Shown here: in pieces, positions 14,378 to 20,275 of the stretch | Layout: each line of letters starts with the position of its first letter | How positions within the stretch are numbered: position 1 is the stretch's first letter | NCBI GenBank assembly: GCA_017613995.1 | Contig: JAGACT010000055.1 | Location: 1-20,275 of the forward strand | Source: Eubacteriaceae bacterium | GTDB lineage: Bacteria; Bacillota; Clostridia; Eubacteriales; Anaerofustaceae | Direction of reading: 5' to 3' | DNA: 20,275 bases | The notes under the pieces: generated by a model | What the model was told of the DNA's origin: nothing | Database searches by the model: none | The model's input: the letters and a program-made list of their open reading frames with translations, nothing else | Made by a program: the position numbers and the translations under genes

Positions 14378-15209
14378 TGACGTAAAGATGGTCCCCCTTC
14401 CCAGCAACGCCATCGTTCCCGAAAGGGACGTGGACAAGCCGCCCGTACTGAGCGTGCACCAGCTGGGCATCGATTTCGGAGGACTTACCGCAGTCGACAA
14501 CTTCAACTTCATCATGGGACGCACCGAGATAGGAGGTCTCATCGGCCCCAACGGAGCGGGGAAGACCACGGTCTTCAACCTTCTGACCAACGTGTACCAG
14601 CCCACCAGGGGCACCATCCTGCTGGACGGAGTCAACACCTCCGGAAAAAGCGTGTCCCAGGTCAGCCGCATGGGCATTGCCAGAACCTTCCAGAACATCC
14701 GTCTGTTCGACCGCATGAGCGTAATAGACAACGTGAAGATAGGCCTGCACAACCGCTACGACTCCAACCTTCTGAGTTCGGTACTGCACACCCCGGGATA
14801 TTTCCGCCATGAAAAGCAGGCTGACGAGAAGGCGATGGAGCTTCTGAGCTTCTTCGACATGCAGGACTACGCCCAGCATGACGCGGGCAGCCTGCCCTAC
14901 GGAGCCCAGAGAAGGATAGAGATTGTCAGGGCCCTGGCCACGGAGCCCAAGGTACTTCTGCTGGACGAGCCCGCCGCCGGCATGAACCCTTCGGAAACGG
15001 AGGAGCTGGCGGAAAACATAAGAAGGATCAGGGATACCTTCGGTATCGCCATCGTCCTCATCGAGCATGACATGAACCTTGTCATGGGTGTCTGCGAAGG
15101 CATCGCCGTCCTCAACTACGGACGCATCATAGCCAAAGGCACGCCGGATGAGATCAAGTCGAATCCCGACGTCATCGAGGCATATCTCGGCAAGCAGGAG
15201 GACAGATAG
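14364..15209 (+). CDS. livG: Branched-chain amino acid ABC transporter ATP-binding protein LivG
   Basis: A 281-residue ABC ATPase. Walker A is GPNGAGKT at 61-68; the signature region is the variant SLPYGAQRR at 176-184; Walker B is KVLLLDEP at 196-203; the H-loop is in LIEHDMN. MGIARTFQNIRLF is typical of LivG. It is about 25 residues longer than the usual length because of an N-terminal tail (PLPSNAIVPERDVDKPPVLS) before the first beta strand. GGGAGG 6 bases upstream supports this start, so the tail is probably real. The gene overlaps livM by 14 bases and precedes livF by 3. Confidence 0.95.
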   Translation: MIRNNDVKMVPLPSNAIVPERDVDKPPVLSVHQLGIDFGGLTAVDNFNFIMGRTEIGGLIGPNGAGKTTVFNLLTNVYQPTRGTILLDGVNTSGKSVSQVSRMGIARTFQNIRLFDRMSVIDNVKIGLHNRYDSNLLSSVLHTPGYFRHEKQADEKAMELLSFFDMQDYAQHDAGSLPYGAQRRIEIVRALATEPKVLLLDEPAAGMNPSETEELAENIRRIRDTFGIAIVLIEHDMNLVMGVCEGIAVLNYGRIIAKGTPDEIKSNPDVIEAYLGKQEDR

Positions 15210-15212
15210 CTT

Positions 15213-15914
15213 ATGTTAAAAGTCGAAAACATCGATGTCTACTACGGCGCCATACACGCCATCAGAAACGTCAGCTTCGAAGTCAATGAGGGAGAGATCG
15301 TGACCCTTATCGGCGCCAACGGCGCCGGCAAGTCCACCATCCTGAAGACCGTCTCCGGCATCCTTACGCCGAAGACCGGCACCGTGAACTTCATGGACAA
15401 AAAGCTCAACGGCACCCCCTCCTACATGGTCACCCGCATGGGTCTTTCCCACGTGCCCGAGGGAAGGCGCATCTTCCAGCAGCTCTCCGTGGAGGAGAAC
15501 CTGGAGATGGGGGGCTTCACCCGCAACAAGGACGAGATCCCCGCTCTGATAGAGCACGTATACGACAAGTTCCCGAGACTCAGGGAAAGACACACCCAGA
15601 TCGCCGGGACCCTCTCCGGAGGCGAGCAGCAGATGCTGGCCATAGGCAGGGCCCTCATGAGCAAGCCCCATCTTATGATGCTGGACGAGCCCTCCATGGG
15701 CCTGGCCCCCATCCTGGTGGAGCAGATCTTCGAGATCATCAAGGAGCTCAACGAATCCGGCGTCACCATCCTGCTGGTGGAACAGAACGCCAACATGGCC
15801 CTGAAGATAGCCGACCGGGGCTACGTGCTGGAATCCGGAAAGATAGTCCTTTCCGGCACGGGAGCTGAGCTGATGGCCAGCGACGCGGTAAAGAAGGCCT
15901 ATCTCGGAGGCTGA
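15213..15914 (+). CDS. livF: Branched-chain amino acid ABC transporter ATP-binding protein LivF
   Basis: A 233-residue ABC ATPase that forms the nucleotide-binding pair with LivG. Walker A is GANGAGKST at 34-42, the signature LSGGEQQ at 134-140, and Walker B LMMLDEP at 154-160, followed by SMGLAPILVEQIF, characteristic of LivF. The length matches the family. AGGAGG lies within the end of livG, 11 bases before the ATG. It is the last gene of the liv set. Confidence 0.96.
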   Translation: MLKVENIDVYYGAIHAIRNVSFEVNEGEIVTLIGANGAGKSTILKTVSGILTPKTGTVNFMDKKLNGTPSYMVTRMGLSHVPEGRRIFQQLSVEENLEMGGFTRNKDEIPALIEHVYDKFPRLRERHTQIAGTLSGGEQQMLAIGRALMSKPHLMMLDEPSMGLAPILVEQIFEIIKELNESGVTILLVEQNANMALKIADRGYVLESGKIVLSGTGAELMASDAVKKAYLGG

Positions 15915-15929
15915 CAAAAGAAAAGTCAC

Positions 15930-15952
15930 AGGGATCGTTCAATACGGTCCCT
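15930..15952 (+). terminator. Hairpin between livF and the dipeptidase gene, possible weak terminator
   Basis: AGGGATCG (15930-15937) pairs with CGGTCCCT (15945-15952) over 8 bp with one G-U pair and a 7-base loop. TTTAAGTTAAAAAGG follows, so the T-run is short. Partial read-through into the dipeptidase gene is likely, because no separate promoter is evident in the 62-base gap. Confidence 0.5.
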
Positions 15953-15976
15953 TTAAGTTAAAAAGGAGACAGGATA

Positions 15977-16963
15977 ATGAGATACATCGACATGCACTGC
16001 GACACCCTTATGTCATACGCCATGAAGAAGGACTATGACATCTTCGAGTCCGACCGTATGGTGGACCTCAAAAAACTCAAGGCAGGGGAGTGTTCCGCCC
16101 AGTTTTTCGCGATGTTCCTTCCCGACGCTAAGATGTACGAGAAGAGCGAGCTGGACATCCGCGACGACGAGGACTACATCAAAGCCCTTTCCGACGGCCT
16201 TTTCAGGACCATCGAGGCCCACGGCGACATGATCGCCATGGCCGGGAACCTGAAGGATTACAAAAAGAACGACTATGAGGATAAGATCTCCGCTTTTCTG
16301 ACCATCGAGGACGGCCGCAGCGTGAAGGGGGACATGGACAACATAAAAAGGTACTACGATCTGGGGGTAAGGCTCATCTCCCTCACCTGGAACTTTGAGA
16401 ACTGCTTCGGGTTCCCGAATTCCGACGACGAGAACGTGATGAACTCGGGCCTCAAGGACTTTGGGAAGGAAGCCGTGGAGTACATGAACGAGCTGGGCAT
16501 CCTGGTGGACGTGTCCCACCTTTCCGACGGCGGATTCTACGACGTGGCGGACATCAGCAAAAAGCCCTTTGTGGCGTCCCATTCAGACTGCCGGGACATC
16601 ACCCGCAACAAGCGCAACATGACGGACGACATGATCCGAACCCTGGCTTCGGCGGGGGGAGTCATAGGCATCAACTTCTGCCCGGACTTCATGATACCGG
16701 ACAAGGGGAAGATGAACGGCGTCAGCCGGGTCATGACGGACCACATGATAACGCACCTGAGGCACATGGTGGACGTGGGCGGAATAGAATGCGCCGCCAT
16801 AGGCACCGATTTCGACGGCATCCACGGGGATCTGGAGATAAGTGACGCCTCGGGCATGCAGGAGCTCTTCGAGCGCATGCACTTTGCCGGCTTCACCGAC
16901 AGCGAGATAGAGAAGATCGCCCGCAAAAACGTCATGAGGGTGATCGGCGACAGCATGAAATGA
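15977..16963 (+). CDS. Membrane-dipeptidase-type peptidase (family M19)
   Basis: A 328-residue zinc dipeptidase of the renal dipeptidase family, which hydrolyses dipeptides, often with broad specificity that can include a D-residue at the C-terminal side. The metal-site motifs are all visible: H7 and D9 (DMHCDT), E111 (LTIEDG), H181 (VDVSH), H202 (VASHSD) and GTDFDG at 276-281. There is no signal peptide, so it is probably cytoplasmic. AAGGAG lies 8 bases before the ATG. It follows the liv transporter, so released branched-chain residues could share one nutritional role, but that link rests on position only. Confidence 0.93.
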   Translation: MRYIDMHCDTLMSYAMKKDYDIFESDRMVDLKKLKAGECSAQFFAMFLPDAKMYEKSELDIRDDEDYIKALSDGLFRTIEAHGDMIAMAGNLKDYKKNDYEDKISAFLTIEDGRSVKGDMDNIKRYYDLGVRLISLTWNFENCFGFPNSDDENVMNSGLKDFGKEAVEYMNELGILVDVSHLSDGGFYDVADISKKPFVASHSDCRDITRNKRNMTDDMIRTLASAGGVIGINFCPDFMIPDKGKMNGVSRVMTDHMITHLRHMVDVGGIECAAIGTDFDGIHGDLEISDASGMQELFERMHFAGFTDSEIEKIARKNVMRVIGDSMK

Positions 16964-16995
16964 ACTGAAAGCCCCTTCTTTGGACATTGACAGGA

Positions 16996-18366
16996 ATGAA
17001 AAAGACTGAAATAAACGAACAGGATCAGCTGGAGCTTTTCCGCAGCGGAAAGGTATCCACGGCTGTTATGAAAAACGCGATACCCGCCATGATCGCCATG
17101 ATGATGGTGCTGATCTACAACCTGGCGGATACCTTCTTTATAGGACAGACCCACAACGACATGCAGGTGGCGGCGGTGTCCATGTGCACACCGGTGTTCC
17201 TGCTGTTCATGTCCGTGGGCACCATCTACGGCATCGGCGGCGTTTCCGTCATTTCCCGGGCAATGGGGGAGGGACGGCCGGAATACGCCCGGAAGGTCTC
17301 TTCCTTCTGCATGTGGAGCTGCGTGGGGGTGGGGATCCTCATGAGCGCCGCGTTCCTCATCTTCATGGAGCGCATCATGACGATCATGGGCGTCTCAGCC
17401 GGGAACGGACCGGAGCTGTGGAACTACGTTAAGAGCTACATGATGATAGTGTCCGGCTGCGGGCCCTTCGTCCTGATATCCAACTGCTACTCCAACGTGC
17501 TCAGGGCCGAGGGCCAGGCCAATAACGCCATGATGGGAATGCTCATCGGAAACCTGGCCAACGTGATACTGGATCCCGTGATGATCCTTCTTCTCGGATG
17601 GGAGATCAGGGGAGCCGCCGTGGCCACCGTCATCGGAAACGTGCTGGCGGCGGTATATTACCTTGTGTACTTCGCGAAGGGCACTTCGATGCTCAGCATC
17701 CATCCCCGGGACTTCACCCTGGGGGAGGGCGTGTGCCGCAGCGTCCTGGTCATAGGCGTTCCCGCCGCCCTGGCGACCCTTCTCATGAGCGCCTCCCAGA
17801 TCATCCTCAACGGCAGGATGGTGGAATACGGGGAGATGGCCATGGCGGGCATCGGCGTGGCGGGAAAGGTCACCATGATGACCGGCGCCGTATGCATAGG
17901 CCTGGGCCAGGGGGTCCAGCCCCTTCTGGGATACTGCGTCGGAGCGAAAAACTGGGAACGCTTCGGCAGCGTCATGCGCTATTCCCTGTGCTTCGCCTTC
18001 ATCCTCAGCACGGTGATGACGCTCTTCTGCTTTATCTTCACTCCCCAGATAGTGCGCGCCTTCCTGACGGACGAAGCCGCCTTCGGCTACGGCCTGCGCT
18101 TCTCGAGGATCCTGCTTTCCACCAGCTTCCTCTTCGGAGTGTACTTCGTGCTGACCAACACCCTGCAGGCCATGGGGGCAGCAACCCCCTCGCTGATCAT
18201 CAACCTCTCCAGGCAGGGCCTCATCTACATCCCCCTGCTCTTTGTACTGGGAGAGCTTCTCGGAATGGAGGGCCTGGTATGGACCCAGCCCGCGGTGGAC
18301 GTGATCTCCCTGCTGCTGGCCGTATGGCTCTACCTGAGGGTCTACAGAAGGATGGCAAAGGGCTGA
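16996..18366 (+). CDS. MATE family multidrug/Na+ antiporter
   Basis: A membrane transporter of about 456 residues with the usual twelve hydrophobic segments, of the MATE (NorM/MepA/DinF) superfamily. Landmarks include AIPAMIAMMMVLIYNLADTFFIG in the first helix, GIGGVSVISRAMGEG, NCYSNVLRAEGQANNAMMGM, GLGQGVQPLLGYCVGAKNW and TLQAMGAATPSLII. Such proteins export cationic drugs or metabolites using Na+ or H+; the substrate cannot be told here. The frame begins at a TTG (16987), but the ATG at 16996 gives the better N-terminus (MKKTEINEQDQ); neither has a convincing ribosome site. It follows the dipeptidase by about 30 bases and ends at a shared terminator. Confidence 0.93.
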   Translation: MKKTEINEQDQLELFRSGKVSTAVMKNAIPAMIAMMMVLIYNLADTFFIGQTHNDMQVAAVSMCTPVFLLFMSVGTIYGIGGVSVISRAMGEGRPEYARKVSSFCMWSCVGVGILMSAAFLIFMERIMTIMGVSAGNGPELWNYVKSYMMIVSGCGPFVLISNCYSNVLRAEGQANNAMMGMLIGNLANVILDPVMILLLGWEIRGAAVATVIGNVLAAVYYLVYFAKGTSMLSIHPRDFTLGEGVCRSVLVIGVPAALATLLMSASQIILNGRMVEYGEMAMAGIGVAGKVTMMTGAVCIGLGQGVQPLLGYCVGAKNWERFGSVMRYSLCFAFILSTVMTLFCFIFTPQIVRAFLTDEAAFGYGLRFSRILLSTSFLFGVYFVLTNTLQAMGAATPSLIINLSRQGLIYIPLLFVLGELLGMEGLVWTQPAVDVISLLLAVWLYLRVYRRMAKG

Positions 18367-18383
18367 GATATTTTTAAATCACT

Positions 18384-18420
18384 AAAAAAACGAGTCATGC
18401 GGCACAGACCGTATGACTCG
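18384..18420. terminator. Terminator between convergent MATE and cysteine desulfurase genes
   Basis: A 12-bp stem, CGAGTCATGCGG (18391-18402) with CCGTATGACTCG (18409-18420) and one G-U pair, closes a CACAGA loop. Seven As at 18384-18390 give a perfect U-tract on the minus strand, so it is a strong terminator for the desulfurase gene. On the plus strand CACTTTATTTA follows, so termination of the MATE gene is likely but weaker. Confidence 0.9.
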
Positions 18421-18434
18421 CACTTTATTTATGT

Positions 18435-19577
18435 TCACTTTTCCGTAAGCCTTCCGAAGACCGATGAGACGGTCTCGGCGGCCCTCATCACCTCTTCCTC
18501 CGTCGTGAACCTGCTGAGGCTGAAGCGTATGGGGGCCCCGTACTTTTCCGCTCCCATGGCCTTTATCACATGGGATATCTCCAGGCTTCCCGCGCTGCAG
18601 GCGCTGCCGGCGGATACCCGAAGGCCCTCCCTGTCCAGGCCGTACAGCAGCATGTCTGCTCCCACTCCCGGGAAGGAAACGCTGAGGGTGCAGTCGTTAG
18701 CGGGGGCGCCTTCCGCGTTTACGTGGATGCCCGGACACTTTTCGGCAAGGCTCCTTTTCAGCAGGGCCTTTAAGGTCCTCATCCTTTCGGAGTTCTCTTC
18801 CATCCCGCTTACGCATTCCCTCAGGGCCACGGCCATGGCCCAGATGGCGGGGGCGTTCACCGTCCCGGGCCGAAGGGAGCGCTCCTGCTCCCCTCCGAAG
18901 GTGACGTTCCTGAGGTCTATACCCTTTCTGACGTAGAGAAAGCCCGTCCCCTTGGGGCCGTGGAACTTGTGGGCGGAGGCGGAGAGCATGTCGATGCCCG
19001 TGCCTGCCGCGTCTATGGGCGCTTTGCCCACAGCCTGCACCGCGTCGCAGTGATATATCCCGCCGTTTCGGCGGGCCGCTTCTGCGAGTTTTTCCACAGG
19101 GAACACCGCTCCGGTCTCGTTGTTGGTATGCATCACGCTGAGAAGCACCGTCCGTCCGTCCCCGGAGAAGAGAGCCTCATCGGGCTCAGACACGATCATT
19201 CCGTTTTCATCCACGGGAAGCACCGTGACGTCGATTCCTTCCTGCCTCAGGTAATTTGCCGTGTTAAGTACCGACGGATGCTCCGTCGCCTGGGTCACGA
19301 GCCGCACGTTTCCCGCTCCGTTGGAGAGAACGAATCCCCTGAGGGCCAGGTTGTTGGATTCCGTGGCACCGGAAGTGAAAAAGATTTCATCCGCCGATGC
19401 GCCGATGGCTTCGGCGATGATGTCCCGGGCCTCCTCCAGGCGGGACGCGGCCCGCTGTCCCGCCATGTGCAGGGAGGAGGGGTTGCCGAAGCATTCCCTC
19501 ATGCACTCCGTCATGGCCTGAAGGGCAGCGGGGCTCATGGCCGTGGTGGCGGCATTGTCAAGATATATCTCGTCCAT
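18435..19577 (-). CDS. Cysteine desulfurase, NifS/IscS family
   Basis: A 380-residue class V PLP aminotransferase-fold enzyme that takes sulfur from cysteine as a persulfide and releases alanine, for iron-sulfur clusters or thiolation. Visible sites are the N-terminal YLDNAATT, FFTSGATESNN, H100 (ATEHPSV), D178 (HCDAVQ), PLP lysine K204 (SAHKFHGPKG) and the catalytic Cys327 in SAGSACSAGS. The loop near the catalytic Cys is the longer type of group I (IscS/NifS) enzymes. No iscU, thiI or mnmA is adjacent in the window, so its sulfur acceptor is unknown. AGAGGA lies 7 bases before the ATG and directly after the asnA terminator, which leaves no room for a separate promoter between the two genes. 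Confidence 0.95.
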   Translation of the reverse strand: MDEIYLDNAATTAMSPAALQAMTECMRECFGNPSSLHMAGQRAASRLEEARDIIAEAIGASADEIFFTSGATESNNLALRGFVLSNGAGNVRLVTQATEHPSVLNTANYLRQEGIDVTVLPVDENGMIVSEPDEALFSGDGRTVLLSVMHTNNETGAVFPVEKLAEAARRNGGIYHCDAVQAVGKAPIDAAGTGIDMLSASAHKFHGPKGTGFLYVRKGIDLRNVTFGGEQERSLRPGTVNAPAIWAMAVALRECVSGMEENSERMRTLKALLKRSLAEKCPGIHVNAEGAPANDCTLSVSFPGVGADMLLYGLDREGLRVSAGSACSAGSLEISHVIKAMGAEKYGAPIRFSLSRFTTEEEVMRAAETVSSVFGRLTEK

Positions 19578-19591
19578 TTGCAGTTCCTCTT

Positions 19592-19623
19592 AAAAAGAGC
19601 GGTCCGGCTTTTACGCGGACCGC
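19592..19623 (-). terminator. Terminator after asnA, ahead of the cysteine desulfurase gene
   Basis: On the minus strand the 8-bp stem GCGGTCCG/CGGACCGC (plus positions 19616-19623 and 19599-19606) with a 9-base loop is followed by TCTTTTT. This is a good rho-independent terminator starting 8 bases after the asnA stop. It ends only about 14 bases before the next start codon. Confidence 0.85.
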
Positions 19624-19630
19624 ATCGATC

Positions 19631-20275
19631 TTACAGCAGCTTGATCCCCGATGCCTCGCACAGGGATATGGTCTCCTCGTCCCAGACGGAAGCCTGCACT
19701 TCCCCTATGTGGGCCTTTCCCATCAGAAGCATGCACAGTCTGGACTGTCCGATGCCTCCTCCGATGGTCAGGGGCAGGGTGCCGTCGAAGACCATCCTGT
19801 GGTACAAAAGGTTTCTTCTGTCGTCGCATCCGGCCTTGGTGAGCTGCAGGTCCAGGGAATCCGCGTCCACCCTGATGCCCATGGAGCTTATCTCTATGAC
19901 GCAGTCCAGCAGGGGATAGTAGAACAGCAGGTCCCCGTTGAGTTTCCAGTCGTCGTAGTCCGGGCTGCGGCTGTCGTGGGGCAGTCCGTTGGAAAGGGGA
20001 TATCCGATCTGCTTTACGAACACGGTGCCGTATTCTTTGCAGATGGCGTACTCCCGTCCCGCGCTGTCCAGGTCGGGATAGCGGTCCAGCAGCTCCTGGC
20101 TGGTGATGAAGGTGACGCTGGGGCTGAGTTCCGGCTGGTTGATGTAGGGATACTTGGCCTTTACCACCTCTCCGGTGAAGCATATGCACTTGACTATCTG
20201 TCTGACGGTGGTCTCCAGATACTCGTCGGTGCGCTCCGCCCTGGTGATGACCCTCTCCCAGTCCCACTGGTCCAC
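19631..20275 (-). CDS. asnA: Aspartate-ammonia ligase (AsnA), C-terminal part, 5' end outside the window
   Basis: The visible 215 residues are the C-terminal two thirds of the ammonia-dependent asparagine synthetase AsnA (about 330-340 residues), a class II aaRS-like enzyme making asparagine from aspartate, ammonia and ATP. The fragment begins at VDQWDWERV, an internal AsnA motif. It contains SQELLDRYPDLDSAGRE, APDYDDW-like SPDYDDWKLNGD, ISSMGIRVDAD and the class II motif 3-like IGGGIGQSRLCMLL, and ends at a TAA at 19631. The GTG codon at the edge encodes the internal Val, so the true start is beyond the window. Pyruvate carboxylase elsewhere in the window makes the precursor oxaloacetate. 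Confidence 0.96.
   Translation of the reverse strand: MDQWDWERVITRAERTDEYLETTVRQIVKCICFTGEVVKAKYPYINQPELSPSVTFITSQELLDRYPDLDSAGREYAICKEYGTVFVKQIGYPLSNGLPHDSRSPDYDDWKLNGDLLFYYPLLDCVIEISSMGIRVDADSLDLQLTKAGCDDRRNLLYHRMVFDGTLPLTIGGGIGQSRLCMLLMGKAHIGEVQASVWDEETISLCEASGIKLL

Noticed and set aside
1..20275. Mobile elements, CRISPR arrays or tRNA genes
   Set aside because: No transposase, integrase, terminal inverted repeats, regularly spaced repeats or cloverleaf-like sequence was found. The window looks like ordinary chromosome.

Overview
This window looks like a piece of chromosome from an anaerobic, GC-rich member of the Clostridia (Bacillota). The reasons are the gene content (a SerA with DUF1015, an AsnA-type asparagine synthetase, a DUF1858 CxxC protein, DegV, a YitT-family protein and a single-chain pyruvate carboxylase), strong AAGGAG/GGAGG ribosome-binding sites, heavy use of AGG for arginine, and AT-rich promoter islands between GC-rich genes. 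Genus cannot be fixed from the sequence alone. No phage, insertion sequence, CRISPR array, tRNA or rRNA gene was seen. All genes are intact except the two cut by the window edges.

Layout. (1) Bases 1-4720: the tail of a possible + strand gene ends at a bidirectional terminator, facing a leftward group: DUF1858 CxxC protein, YitT-family membrane protein, pyruvate carboxylase. A near-perfect 24-bp palindrome lies in front of the yitT-pyc pair and looks like a repressor operator. (2) Bases 4720-5821: an AT-rich divergent promoter region, then degV with its own terminator. (3) Bases 5860-10882: a rightward five-gene run of a VanY-like D,D-carboxypeptidase, rlmH, a second VanY-like paralogue, a serA-like dehydrogenase and a DUF1015 gene, with overlaps or very short gaps. 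It appears to start from a promoter whose predicted start site is the A of the first ATG, so it may be leaderless. (4) Bases 10883-15914: a complete branched-chain amino acid ABC transporter (livJ, livH, livM, livG, livF) behind a consensus promoter and a leader of about 236 nt. That leader carries an unannotated 26-codon ORF rich in Val/Leu/Ile codons, followed by a chain of mutually exclusive pairings. (5) Bases 15930-18366: an M19 membrane-type dipeptidase and a MATE transporter. (6) Bases 18384-20275, leftward: a NifS/IscS cysteine desulfurase and the C-terminal two thirds of AsnA, closed by a strong terminator.

How the genes fit together. Much of the window deals with amino acids: uptake of branched-chain amino acids, dipeptide hydrolysis, serine synthesis, asparagine synthesis, and oxaloacetate supply by pyruvate carboxylase (the carbon for aspartate and asparagine). 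The best candidates for new biology are the livJ leader (a possible leader-peptide attenuator), the SerA-like enzyme whose usual catalytic arginine position holds a serine, next to a DUF1015 protein with a DGHHR motif, the leaderless-looking carboxypeptidase operon, and the palindromic operator in front of yitT-pyc.
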